A stretch of DNA of 64,000 nucleotides from Ciborinia camelliae. Taxonomy: Eukaryota > Ascomycota > Leotiomycetes > Helotiales > Sclerotiniaceae. The stretch is taken from assembly GCA_025890175.1 (NCBI GenBank), contig JANPYM010000014.1, forward strand, positions 1,441,374-1,505,373. Direction: 5' to 3'. Position 1 is the stretch's first letter. Each line of letters starts with the position of its first letter. Shown here in pieces: positions 47,539 through 59,826 of this stretch. The translations under genes and the position numbers were made by a program. Below the pieces are notes generated by a model. It saw only the letters and a program-made list of their open reading frames with translations, made no database searches and was not told the origin of the DNA.

Positions 47539-49145
47539 TCAAAAGTTCTTCGACCCCAATCTATTTCTTCTCTTTCTCCAGGACGTAAGAATCACCACGC
47601 TGATATACAACACGCCCATAAACGCCGCCACAACGCCATACGCAATCTCTCCCTGCTTTGTATTCGCCGCCAGTTTCAATCCTAGCCCCCCGTTGACCAC
47701 GGCGAGAAATATTATTATTCTACCGTACCATAGATGGATCCATCCGAAGGTTCCTCGTTGATGAGCCTTCATGTATCTCCAATGATGGATGAGCCCGATG
47801 AATGGTTGGATAAAGAATAGAACTACCAGTATGATGCCGAAGATCATATGCGTCGTATTTGTAATCTATTTGACAAACTATGAGTTGGGGATCCTCGACG
47901 GAGAAAAATGGAAAGAGAGACTTACAATGGTACCTAGAGATGGAGTCAGAGCGACACTCGACAGTGCCGGGGCCCCAGAGCCCGAAGAACCAGGTCCGGA
48001 AGACCCAGACCCAGACCCCGATCCAGATCCCGAGGTCCCAGACCCGGAAGATCCAGATCCAGAATCAGATCCCCCGGTATCTGTACCGGTCGCAGTAGCC
48101 CAAGGTGGCGTGCCTGTAAATGTATTACTGCCCGAAGGGAAGCCGGAAGATCCGAAACCCGGAAATTGTCTCTTGGTCACTTCATCGATCATGGTGCGAG
48201 AAACAAGAGATGGGGTGTCAAATACACCGTATTTTAATCCCGCAAGTTTGATGCCCAACCCCAGACCGACGATCAAGAAGATGAATGAGAAGATCTGTAG
48301 CGTGGCATGGAGCCATGGTCGACCAAAGATTCGCATGGAAAGCGCGCCGAGGGGGAAGAGTAATACGACGGTCACTCCCATGATTATTCCATGTGCTTTA
48401 TCGTATGTTTGCACGGGAGAAGATCCACCGGATACAGAAGAACTAGATGAGCTAGATGAACTTGGGGTGGCTCCACCAGATGAAGGGGAGGTACCACCGG
48501 AAGAAGAAGTTGTAGCTGCCGATGTTGAAGTAAAAGGATTCGAATCGGTTGACAATTGAGCTTGGGAAAGATCAAAGGTGAAAGATCGATGATTGGATCC
48601 CGAATGTTGACTAATATGCGTCGACGTATCGGTCGTATCGAGAGCAGAACCCGAATTCCACGCCGCGATCCAACTTGAAGAGGTCGATGTCGTGGATGAT
48701 AATTTCGAACTGCAACTGGTGCAGAGGACATTGGCGACCATATTTCCATCCACAACCCCGCTGCCGGAGAGCAATTGCACATTCACGGTACTATCATACT
48801 TGGGTTCGACTTCCCCGGTGCCTTTTCGAGCGGAGAGAGTCACGTTTCCGGTCCCATCGGCATACATCACGAAGATGGTACTTCCGGACATTCGAGAACC
48901 AATCCCGAGAGCGACCCATTGATATGAAGTAGGAGCTTTGAGTTGAAAGTAGACATTATTTGAATTGCTTGAAGATATTCCGACGGAATAGGAGGGGCCA
49001 CCCGAGGTCGTTGAATATGTCGCGAGGGCATCAGCTGTGGGAACTACAATTTAAATCAGCCATTATTACGCCATCTTGGCACGAAGTAATACATACAGAT
49101 GCTTATGATGGAGGCCAGAAAAGGCACCAGACGGGATGACTTCAT
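47539..49145 (-). CDS. DOMON/cytochrome b561 domain membrane protein
   Basis: Probable haem protein passing electrons across the membrane, like fungal relatives of the cellobiose dehydrogenase cytochrome domain fused to b561. Three exons: 49145-49097, 49043-47926 and 47865-47539, giving 497 residues. A signal peptide (residues 1-22) precedes a beta-rich DOMON-type domain (about 23-190) with QWVALGIGSRMSGS, where the Met is a candidate haem ligand, and a late SQHSGSNHR stretch. A Ser/Gly linker (205-240) leads to the b561 part, with five predicted membrane spans. His residues in KAHGI, LHATLQ, HMIFG and HHWRY are candidate haem ligands. An unusual Ser/Gly/Asp low-complexity block of about 55 residues, rich in SGSG, is inserted between the second and third spans. 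Substrate and partner are unknown. Confidence 0.85.
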
Positions 49146-51213
49146 GTTGAGAATCTTACTAACGATATCTGATTCTAAGTGTGTTGACAAGATTCAAAGT
49201 AAGAAAAAGGGTTTACCATTAATTAGAAAAGGGATTAGTGGTTTCTAATATTACAGATTTCGAAGACTGACTCACGGGAGAATCAGATGCAGATTTATAA
49301 TCCAAGGCTGGGTGCGCTGCGGCTGCGAGTATGTTACACCAAGCTGACGACGATACGGCGTCTGTGGCTTACATAAATCCCACCAACCAAAATCCACAGA
49401 GATAAACAAATCCCAGTTGACACGGAACCCGTATCTCAAGATGCTCTCCCGCTTCTTCGTATTGACGCTATATGGAAAGCTTTATATACAGCATTAGCGT
49501 CTGGGACGTGGGATTAAACATTTGGTGGATTGTTGAAAGGCACCAGTGACGAGCCGATAGATCGACAGGACGTACGCTAATCTCTGTACGTCAGATTGTC
49601 CAGCCAAACTCAAGCATGTTTTAGAAGGACGGTTGATGGTTTTATTGGAAGTTTCGTGGAAGTTTGAACACAAGATCAGTTGAACCAGCCAAGTGATTTG
49701 GGTGGTTATCGGGCTCATGGATTGTTTTATGTGGATGGCCGTGACGAAAGGGCTGGGTGAGAGAATATTGATTGCGCGGCCATAAATCTGCCAAGCACGC
49801 ATGAATTATAAGGCTGGGACGTAATGGAATGTGTTCTGGGTAGGTATGGTGTGAGTTGGTGACGGTAGAGGAGGCTGATATATCGGGGCTTGATGTTGGG
49901 GAAGTCCGAATCCAACGAAACCCCTGTGTGCGGCAGTGACCCGATGCGCCCGGCCAATGGGAATTCAGCTTGTCATGAAGCGGGGTATTGGATGCAATAA
50001 GATTCGATTGGTCGGGGAGCATTAAATGGAGAGGTTGATGTCGGGAAGGTTGATTGAACGAGGGATTTAGATGTGTGAAAAATCCCGAGAAGGTTTTTAC
50101 CTGCATGAGAACAAGATCCAATAGAGCAAGCTTTAAAAATATTCAGCGCTATCATGGGGAGCCCAATGCAAAAGGGCCCGCAGGGAAAAAGGGGCGATGG
50201 AGATAAACGAAGATTGATGTTTTAAAGGATATTTTATCCTCTTCATCGTCAGGTCAGGATGATCAAAAAAGGGGGAGCCTCTTCAAAACACCACATTCCT
50301 AATATCAGCCTCAAAAAGAAATCACGAAAATCACACGTAGACTTTGAATCTTGAAGCTATGAGAATAATTCAAACACGTGTATATAGTAATGGAAAAGGG
50401 GACAAATTAGCAAAGCTTTCCGATTGTATATTGCATTTATCAATTTTAACTGAATTGTATTTTCAACTTTACAGCAATCTTACATGTAAGGTGATTTTTT
50501 ATCAATTGGAATTTAATCGAAAAGCCTATCGTACTTTCAGATTCAATACGAGAGGCCCCAGATTCAACCCGAGGGTTTCGATCATTCTGACGATGGAGGG
50601 GATAACAGAAAGCATGAGCGGGATAGCCAGGCCATCTGAGATCAAAAGGTCAACGCACCGCGAAAAAAGAAACAGACAGCACACCCAATAGTCCCCAGCT
50701 TGCAAAGCGATAAATCTTCAAAAACAGGTTGGTCATTGAAAATAGATTTATGGGTTGAGATCTTCCAAGCGAATTCAAGAATTCAAAATCTCTTATTGTT
50801 GGACGACACTGTCATCCGAACTATTGGATACACCGAGAACAGAATAGAACATAACAGGTCATCATAGGACCTGAGTGTGAGAAGGCTCTGGGGGAGAATA
50901 TATATATCAATTATCACCGTGTCTCGCTCGAGTGCACAATTGTATGGTCTTATTCCAGAGAATTTCATGCCCATGCCCTAAAGGCAATCTTAATACCCCT
51001 TTTATCCAATGGCATATGATTGATGCCTTGGTTCTTGACTGCCCAATCTACCACCACCAATTACCCTATCCAACACGGGGGAATTATTCGGTTCTCCTTG
51101 GTTTTGAAAAGAAAAATCGTATCCAACGTGCGACTCGCGAGATCCAATCCCGCATTCTCAAAGATGCAAATTGCGGGCCATTAAAACCATGTCGAATAGA
51201 AGGGCGACACAGC
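49146..51213. other. Intergenic region
   Basis: Lies between the start of the b561 gene and the 3' end of the J-domain gene, both on the minus strand. Several 60-160 codon frames occur on both strands, none with a recognised motif or convincing splice pattern. No repeat of note. Confidence 0.6.
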
Positions 51214-51765
51214 TCAATACTCTCCCCTTTCTAAACGGCCCGATATTCTTTCCAACTCTTTCATGAGAGCATCCAACGATTCACTTGCTCTTCTCGAATT
51301 ATCTTCCTCCATCTTCCTGCTATCTTCCGCCTCTTTCGTTTCGGAGCTTGTCATAGGCTCACTTGCACTCGATCCTCTCCGATAAGAATATCTTCGTTCC
51401 CTCTTCCTCTCGTATGTATAATTATCCGGAGTCTTTGGCGTGTGCGATCCCAAGTGATGAGATGCCATATTACCCCACAACCTTTCATACTGGCGATCAT
51501 AAAAGGTTCGCCGATCTTGATCGGACAAGACTTCATAAGCGGTTCTAACCTTTCATAACATTAGCCCGTTGGGAGTCTCTTCCAGCCCCCCTATTTCATT
51601 AGACGAAACAAAACCCACCTTCACGAATTCCTTCGTTGGTCCCCCATTGTTTTTATCGGGGTGATGAGTCTTGGCCAGGGAAAAAAAGGCATTTTTGATG
51701 TCTTGAGGGACAGCATTATGAGGAATCCCCAGCGTTTGGTAATAGTTCGGCAGAGATTGATCCAT
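51214..51765 (-). CDS. J-domain (DnaJ/Hsp40) protein
   Basis: Hsp70 co-chaperone of the class with only a J domain. Two exons, 51765-51619 and 51549-51214, with a 69-nt phase-0 intron (GTGGGT to ATGAAAG), giving 160 residues. The J domain occupies residues 8-70: NYYQTLGIPHNA, helix II KNAFFSLAKTHHPDKN with the HPD triad at 35-37, and after the splice VRTAYEVLSDQDRRTFYD. The splice restores the expected spacing between HPD and the EVLSD helix, supporting the model. The remainder is Arg/Glu/Ser-rich and ends in a predicted amphipathic coiled-coil helix (LDALMKELERISGRLE). There is no Gly/Phe region, zinc finger or membrane span, so the client and compartment are unknown. Confidence 0.9.
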
Positions 51766-54086
51766 AGTTCAATCCTGGGGAAAAGAGATCACTGTGGAGG
51801 GATTCGTATTTGACTCTCATTCTGGCCGGGGTCCACTCTTGAAAACGTGCAAACTTGAATGTTTGTTATGACCCGCAATCATACATAAGGGTCTAGCGAA
51901 AAGTCGTACGTGTCAGTGCTTTATTGAAAGGGAAGAGCCTTCATTCATTGAAGGTAGCAAACATGATGAACGGGTGGGTTGATGCCAATTTTTGCTGGAT
52001 AATATGTAAACTTCCCCAGAAAACAGTCAACAGGAACTAAGGGGGAGCGTCAACTCACTGCTTAATTCTATTTCAAATCATAACATGCTCTATCACTTGA
52101 TATAATACACAGGAGCAAAGTTGGTGATATTTGAATGACGGAATGCGTTCAAGACTGGATTGACATACTTTGAGAAACCTACTGCAATATAACAACATAT
52201 TTCTGCGTTACTTTTGCATGGGAAGGCGCGCACTCTATAATCCTCTCCAAATGTTTATGGCGTACATTTGTCGCCTTTCGTCTCAAACCTTCTCGATCGT
52301 ACTTTCTTAGATGTCTGAATGTAAAGTTTCTTTCCAAAGCCTGAGACCCTCCAACCCAGTTACAAATAGTTATGAAATGAGGTATTTCTGTGCAATATCG
52401 GGAAGTGTCATTAATCTCTTTGGTTTCGCAGATTCTTCTGTGTATCAGGACAGCATTTTGACATTGTCCTTCCAAATGACCAAGTCCTAATGTTTCCAGC
52501 CATTAAACGTGAGGGCATGACAACTAATTCGTCTCACTATGGAGGTATGGGTCCAATAGCTCCGCGATTCTCTCTCATCCAATGACCTCTGTTTCGCGTA
52601 AGTGTGCATCTTACAATTTGAACTGCTTCCTCGCCCATTAGGGCTTTGTGCGACGTCACTATACAATCTCTGAGCAACCTTCTCGTATTTCTCAAGGTGG
52701 GCTTTTTGATTTTGATCGAATGATTTTTGTTTTGGAGAAATTCTGTTTGGTCGAATAATTTTATATTAAATTCAAGTAGATAGCTACAATAGTCACCAGC
52801 GAAAAAGCTACCCAGAAATCAATAATAGAATTCATTATCTCTATGCCCTTAGACTCAACCCTTCTATTTGGCGTAATGATAGAGGCACCTCTCTGACATT
52901 TCAGAGGAAAGTTCGTTTTGTTTTGCAGTCGAATATCTGTGAGAGGGTTTCAACGATCCGAGGGAGAGGTATGGGAATACAGCGGTGACATCTTCCATGA
53001 CTCCGCTCTGTGTAAAAGTTTTGCCATTTGATAAAGGAGCGCAGGGCATTCCATTTTCAACAAACTTTCGGTTGTGTGCTATTATTTTTAACGGGCGCTT
53101 GAAGCCGTTTGTGTTGAGTCTCTTCTTTTCCTAATCCAATTGCAACATCTCTTATTTCTAACACTTCATCTCGGGATCATTCAAGTTAAATCCCCTTTTG
53201 TTTCGAGGCTCTGTGGTCTTATCGTTCGTGGAAGGTTTCACTTCGTTGTACCATGCACACTCATGTCTGCGAATAAAGTGAGAATCGATCAGTGGCGCTT
53301 AGACGAGACGCAGGTCGGAATTGTCTCGAAGGATTTTCCTGATGGCTTCGAGATCAGCACTAGTGCTAATTCTTGAAGGTGCAGATGCAGCAGGATCCAC
53401 CATACCATTCAATGTTTGTATGACGCAATTCTGGTGAATCGGCATGCTACATCTTGCACCCCTGCTCGCAAGTATTGTGCCGCCATCTAGTTGAATTGAC
53501 GCTGCCGGTTTGGCACAGAGTATTTAGAAAATGGGAGGCGCTCATACTCCATTGGATGGGCCTGGTACGGATGATGGTTGCGATGGCGAAGCTGAATTGT
53601 GAGGGTAAGATTTGGGAATGGCATTCCGCACTGCAATTGATCAGGAGTCACATAAAATAAAGTAATTGTCGTAGTTCCCAGGAATCGAACACAAAAAGGT
53701 AATGGAAGAGGCATTGATCTCTGAGAGGAAGAGATGGTGAGGGAAAGGCCAAATCGTCAAATCAACAATTGGATCTGAGGATCTGAGTATCCGACACAAC
53801 ACAACCGTGGACAAATGAAATACCTACCATGGATTACCTACCAAGAATACATGCTGTCGAGTTATCAAATTCAAAGTATGAAGAAATTCTCTTCCATATA
53901 AATCGCAAATGGTCGTGGTTTGGGAGAAGGTAGCCTGCAGGTGAGTTTTGATGCAGCTCACTGGGAATCATAACCTTAGGTACCGAGGGGACTTCGGAAT
54001 AATGACTAAGCAACAACTACATCCCACCTTCCGCTTGTCCGTACTTTCATGACACCAAAGGGAAAGATAGATAGACAGAGAGCATT
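51766..54086. other. Intergenic region, divergent promoters
   Basis: 2.3 kb between the opposed starts of the J-domain gene (-) and the dihydroorotate dehydrogenase gene (+). No supported gene. A few 60-98 codon frames exist. Minus-strand DNA near 53200-53380 reads as plausible peptide interrupted by stops, so an old gene relic is possible but not demonstrable. Confidence 0.55.
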
Positions 54087-55322
54087 ATGACCGAAAGTCA
54101 AACTTCCAGCGTTTTGGGAATTTCACCGCCGCTGATAAATTCAGCTAATCCTGTGAGTCTACATACCAGCCACCATTCGAGCCGAATCTCCTATCTATAG
54201 AAAGCCGAAAGACCCCTGTGTAGTCTTCCAAGACATTACGCTTGCGGAACTAGCAAGGAGTTTCCCAGAAGGTCTTTACTGTGACTGGGCAATGGGATAT
54301 TTAAACATCCAAGGTCATCATGGACGTCAGGAGCTGATTGTTATGTCTAGTGGGCAACAACCAAAGCCGACCTCCTCGCCCTTTACAGTTGTCCTCATAC
54401 GGGTGCTGTTACCATCAGAACTTCACTTCTAAATCCATTTCCACATGAATCACGTCTACATCAATATACATTTTTCGATCCCAAATTCAATTCAACTCGT
54501 GCCTCCATTTCCGCAGGACGAAGTAATGTCATTCCAGGTGAAACAAACAGTCTAAACACACTCGGCTATTCCCCCCTGTCTCTAGATTCCTATCTGGACA
54601 TACTTCTTGAGCTTGCAAGAGACGAAGACTTCCAGCGTCTTACCCCCAAGCCATGGATCGTTTCAGTGACTGGCTCGGCTGAAGAAGTGGGTGAATGCTA
54701 CAGGCATATTTTACGCCAACACGGAAAATCCAACCTGAACTTGATGATGGAAATCAATCTTTCATGTCCCAATATAGTGGGGAAGCCACCTCCTGCTTAT
54801 GACCAAGAAGCGATGGCCTCATACATAAAGGTCATAGGAAGTGTAAAAGCCAAGGCGCCGGTGGGCATTCCCGTAGGCATCAAAACCCCTCCTTACACAT
54901 ATTCCGAGCAATTTCAGAACTTAATATCGGCATTGGAATCTGGAGCCTCACTTGGTGGAAGCAATCCCATATCGTTCATTACCGCAACCAATACTCTCGG
55001 CTCATGTTTGGTGGTAGATGGATTAGGGAACCCCGCACTAGGTTCTTCTACTGGTGAAGGTATTGGCGGAATGGCCGGTGACGCATTACATCCAATCGCA
55101 TTAGGAAATGTTAAGACAATTAGAAGAATGCTGGATGCATCAACTTTTGAGGGTGTGAGGAAGATGGAGATAATTGGTGTTGGAGGGGTAAAAGACAGTG
55201 CGGGTTTTAGCAGGATGCGCAATGTTGGTGCATCAATAGTGGGGGTAGGGACGGCATTGGGGAGAGAGGGTGTAGGTATTTTTGAGAAAATACTTTCCGG
55301 TTTGGATCTTCAATCAAATTAA
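54087..55322 (+). CDS. Dihydroorotate dehydrogenase, class 1A-like
   Basis: FMN-dependent (beta/alpha)8-barrel enzyme oxidising dihydroorotate to orotate in pyrimidine synthesis; class 1A enzymes are cytosolic and use fumarate. Two exons: 54087-54152 and 54351-55322, with a long 198-nt intron (GTGAGT to GTCTAG, phase 0), giving 345 residues. The junction recreates SPPLINSANPWATTKADL, a conserved class 1A start. Key motifs are CPHTGAVTIRTSLLN, MEINLSCPNIVG with the catalytic-base Cys161, GIKTPPYT with the active-site Lys, NTLGSCLVVDG, GGMAGDALHPIALGNV, and the FMN phosphate loops IIGVGGV and VGTALGREG. No mitochondrial presequence or membrane anchor is present, which separates it from the class 2 Ura9/PyrE-type enzyme most filamentous fungi use. 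It may be an accessory enzyme or act on a related substrate. Confidence 0.9.
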
Positions 55323-56246
55323 GTTTTAGCTCTTGATAAGAGGTTTCTAGCAGCGGTAACTATTCGTCTGAATGGTCAACATCTTTTCTTGGTTCAATCT
55401 ACACGTGATGAAAAGGGTTTCAAAATAGTCAAACTTAGCATCGCGTGTAAGTAAATCCTCATATCGATTGTACCATGGAATTCTAAGATATCACATCCAC
55501 ATGATTATATAGGAAGAATTCCTTGAAGCAAATGAGTGTGAGCCTTTGAAGCCAAAAATTGAAATATTGACGAGTCCATTGTCAAAAGAATAAATTAAAT
55601 TATCGACTCCTCTAAGCACCAAAGAACCCATCAATCATCCGACTAACAATCCGTCTCCCTCTCCGCATAAGACTCCACTACCTTTCCATTACCCTTCCCC
55701 TTCCCTTTCACACCACCCCAATCTCAAACATTCCTCTTCCCGCGACTCAAACAGGTATTTGCAAAAACCGAGCAAAAGGCTCATCACACATAGCAATAGC
55801 ATTCTCGAGAAATAGCCATCCCGCACATCCCTCAATATCGCGATTCTGACAAACCACCTCGTGTGGCATCAAAAAGCACGCTCTTTGCTCCTCCCAGCTT
55901 CGCATCACTAGCGTGGAATTGGGATCGGGATCGCGAGCGAGCGGGCCCGGGAATGCTTCGAAGTCGAAGAATCTTCGACGAGTGCTTTCGGTTCGTGGAT
56001 TTGGATTCTTGGAATAGAATGAATTCCCAGGTTCGAGATTGATAAACTTTGGCGGAAAGTGGTTCGGGACTCGAGGAATCGTTTTTGGAGCACCGCTCCT
56101 TTGGCTTGTATGGGGATGGATGGATGGATGGGCTGGGGCTGCTGGATATGGATATGGATATGGAGATGCATGCGGAATTCATACTGATGGTTTCAGGGTG
56201 TGAAGTTTTGGGGCCGGGAGTTGGAGTTGGACTGGAGCTAAGTGCC
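55323..56246. other. Intergenic region at the 3' side of the broken gene
   Basis: No convincing gene. A minus-strand frame of 116 codons (55832-56182) is Ser/Arg-rich, and its GC-rich start lies just beyond the broken gene's last stop. It might be eroded downstream sequence, but it has no recognisable motif. A GGATATGGATATGGATATGG run lies near 56144-56163. Confidence 0.5.
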
Positions 56247-58645
56247 TCAGTGAGGATGGTGATTCGTGTTTATAGATTGGTGGCTGGGGGGTGAAGTTTT
56301 CATGTTCTTGAAGTGCGCGAATTGCGAGACGGAGGCTGCGGATACGGATGCGGATACAGAGGCGGCTGAGAGTGGACGGGCAATTTCCCCGACTGTCTTG
56401 ACAAAGACTCCAGTGGAGATGGAGCAACCTCTTTCGGTCTGAATGACAGAGAACCAACGCCATATTGTTCAATATCGTGAGAGACCTTTGAATTTTTCAT
56501 GGAAGATATACTAGGAATTGAGAGTCGATGGTCTTCATCCTGAATAGCGAGAAATTCAAGCATGACCGACAAACGAACATCTTGGTCACGCGATCGCAAT
56601 TCTGGAAACCCCCTTCGTAGCGATGAATTAATGGCTTGCTTGCTTGCTCGAGAGATGGATACCTGGAAATCTCTCTTCCAACATCTCCATGTGGTTCTCT
56701 AGTAAATCCTTGAGATCCTCGAAGTCAGCGGCCACGAAGTCGTGTGTGCTGACGAAGAAATCATTGGGTCGTTCCACTCCCTATCGATGTGATGCAATGG
56801 TTTCTCAAAATCATGCAGTTCTCTCTCGACAATCGCGCGATCTTCAAGTGCCTGTCTCCATTTAATTCGATACATGGTTAACGGCTTCGATATCTTTGAT
56901 TTATACCACTTTCGATGTATGGTATCGAGATCCTCGGTTGCGATTTCTCGGATGTCTTGCATGATCATAGGTATCTTTTCTCATTTCGATAGCCGGAATG
57001 ATGTTTTGCGGAAGAATGGCACGCGGGAGATTTTCGGGTGCGCTCTCGATCTCGATCCATTCATTGATCAAGTCCTGGGATAAATTGATGGGGAAAATGC
57101 TGCACAGAAAGCGAAAAAGCGTAGATTTTAATTCCTCCAGATGATCGGTAATCATATTTTTTGATTGCTGCCTCGCGCGTCATCTTGATCTCGCAGACGT
57201 GCCCTTCCAGTGGCGCCATCGATTCGAGACTATGCAATATCGCCCCACCACCTAGGACACCAGATTTCAACATTTGTGTGAAAGCCATTGAACCAGCTTT
57301 AGTATTCATCGCCTCAGATGCAGATTTCAATCCGATCCAAGGTCCAAGAGCGTGACCCGGCTGATGTTCCTTCCAGTAAAGCAAAGCAAGCAAGCGATTC
57401 CGCAAACGGCGCAACGAGACCTCTCAAATCCCGTTCCAGATGACCAAGTTCCTTGTCAACACGAACAAGGTTTCCAGTCGGGTCAAAGTCATCCTCTTCG
57501 CTCTCGCCCACGTTCTTATCGTCGACGGCGACGTGCAGCTCACAAAGCTCCATGCTCCGAAGATCCCGGCGCATCCTCTTCACACCGTGAAGGAAGGATA
57601 AAATGCCGAAGAAACCTCCCCTCCCCGTGATCCATTCCCTGATCCGGACGATAAATCGCGCCGGCAAACGGGACGAGATATTCCACGTCGCGATGTGCGA
57701 ATGGGGATCGCGTCACGCGCACCTCGGAGACGAAAAGCTCATGCGCGAACTTCTCAATCAAAAGATATGTCGCGGCCTCCGTGGAGTAAACTCTCCGGAT
57801 GCATAAATATTAAATTCATAATGCAGGAGACGGATTCGCAGCACGTGGAGACTTTCTGAAACTCGAGCGTACATATCCCCGAGAACTCTGGGGCGGATTT
57901 CCTGACTGCTTTCTGATTCCGTTGTGGAAATCGTGCTCGCAGGGAGAGATGCGGAATATATAGTATACGGGGGAAGAGACGGGGAGTGCAGAGATAAATT
58001 TGGGGAGCCTGGACGAGATGACCCGGCAATAGAGATATGGGAAATATTTCCAAGGGCAGAGGAATATGAGTATGAAGATGGGGATGCGGGAATGGATTCT
58101 TCAATTGAAAAATACACTGCGCTCGCAGGTGACGAAGGGCATTGAAAGATCGTGAATGGTGAGTCTGGAAGAGATCCGATATTCCACTCGCTAAATTCCT
58201 GTTGAGGGGAATCTGGGAATATCGGATTTGATCGAGAGGTATTTTTCTTAGGCCAATATTCATCTACTGATTGTGGAACGGCAGAAGTGCTAGGCGAAAC
58301 CAGGGGGTGGTACCATGGTCGAAAACTAGCGAAGTGATTGTTGCTGGGCGAATTATTGTTTGGACGTCTGGATTCAGAGTGAGTGAAGCTCTTGCGGGGG
58401 ATATTGAGTCCCCGGTGGGTTGGGAAACAGTCATGAGGTTTATTGACGCCGTGGTCATGTCTAGATTGTAACTGGTGGAAAGGTCCAGCGGAGGTATGTT
58501 TTCCTCCTCGGAAGCTGGGAGAGCTGGGATATCGAGTGTGGTTGATGGAAGCAGGCTTGTATTGGCACTGTGCAGCCGTATGATTATATGTACTTGGATA
58601 GGGTATGGAATTAGTTGTGATACCAAGACCTTGTGGATTCGACAT
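56247..58645 (-). pseudogene. Frameshift-riddled relic of a large unidentified gene
   Basis: I do not recognise the family. Reading the minus strand from ATG 58645, a Ser/Pro-rich segment of 295 codons is open to 57758. Beyond it, protein-like sequence continues to 56247 only by changing frame at about seven places: near 57790, 57660, 57386-57394 (a CTTG duplication), 57157-57162 (six A), 56976-56979 (four A), 56766-56768 and 56463-56480. Between the shifts the text is clearly proteinaceous: helical, with segments such as LERDLRGLVAPFAESL, WIEIESAPENLPRAI and FEDLKDLLENHMEMLEERF. A well-formed intron at 56662-56602 joins two segments in correct phase, showing the locus was once a spliced gene of roughly 800 residues. 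Alternatives are assembly errors or several tiny unconventional introns. All other well-supported genes in the window are intact, which favours true decay. Confidence 0.65.
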
Positions 58646-59826
58646 CTTTATCTCAACGAAATGATGTGTGATGGTGGGTAAGTAGAGATACGTTTACGTT
58701 AAGAATTTGCGCAATTAATTAATAAAATAAATTTACTATTTCGTTACTTGCTTGATATACTGAAATATGTTACCGTAGAATTTTCTATATAAAGCAGTAA
58801 GGACCTCGAACTAATAGGGATTCAAGCGAACAACTATATACCAGGACGAAGAGGTTTAACACCAGATATGATTCATCATTCAAATTTCCCCAACTTCACG
58901 GCGTACAGTAGGCCTTACAATCATTCCGGTCCTTTTCTCAAGCACCTGCAATTCACGAATAAAATCATCATCTGCACTAAGAAATTCATCATGAGGCTTC
59001 ACAAATGTTGCTTTGGATTGTACCAAAGGAGTCACAAATATTGCTTTGGATCATTTTGTAGTGATTACTTGAAGCTACGAACCTACGAACCTACCCCCTT
59101 CCATCAAACCTACCCCCTACCGCCGAACCATACCATTTGAAATATCAAAATTCAAAATAATACTTACTATTTCAAATATTTGCCGTATATTTGAGGACCA
59201 GAATATCACAAAGCTAAAAATAAATGGATCTCAAATAGCATATATTAGATCTCGAATAATATATTGTGTTAGTTGGGATATCAAAGACTCAAAGTTTAAA
59301 AACATGCTATTTCAGGTATTTGCTGTTGATTATAACTAACTATTAGCTAACTAACCAAGCCAACTAACTAACCAACCAACTAACTAACCAACCAACCAAC
59401 GAATATAAAGAATCGAATCTCGATCGGGAGATACTATCTAGCTAGCTAGCTAGCCACCTAACTATCTATATAAGGCCGATTCTATATAAGATTCTCTATA
59501 AGATAAGATAAGGATTCCGATAACCATCTACCATCTACCATCTACCTACCCAATCAATGCGAAGCGAAGCGAAGCTAGTTCGTTCGTTCGTTCGTTTGTT
59601 CGTTTGTGGATATCTATAGAATCATTTCCATGACACCAATATATTTTTACCTATATATATAAGGTGAGATAGGTAAGTAGGGAGGGAGGGAGGGAGGTGA
59701 GGATCTCCAAGCCAAGCCCAGCCAAGCCCGCCTTCCACCCTCCACCCTCCACCCTCCAGGACGCACCTACGAATCTCTAGATGATTGCAAATTGCAAATT
59801 GTATAAGACCACCTATGTATGACCTA
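58646..59826. other. Repeat-rich intergenic region
   Basis: No gene seen. Contains a diverged direct repeat (CACAAAT(G/A)TTGCTTTGGAT at about 58998 and 59036), a second diverged pair (CTATTTCA-purine-purine-TATTTGC at about 59168 and 59308), AACTAACC-type runs at 59335-59400, (GCTA)n at about 59440-59453, (GCGAA)n at about 59559-59574, (GTTC)n at about 59579-59608, and (GGGA)n near 59680-59695. Confidence 0.65.

Noticed and set aside
47789..48559. 256-codon plus-strand frame rich in Pro-Asp-Pro opposite the b561 gene
   Set aside because: It mirrors the Ser/Gly-rich repeat of the sense gene; the opposite frame has signal peptide, spans and proper introns.
52179..53660. Scattered 60-98 codon frames between the J-domain and dihydroorotate dehydrogenase genes
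   Set aside because: No splice model or motif joins them; a few protein-like fragments are interrupted by stops and are too weak to call.
53640..53700. T-arm-like TTCGATTCC word on the minus strand, possible tRNA
   Set aside because: The stem bases flanking the loop do not pair, and no acceptor stem or anticodon arm is found around it.
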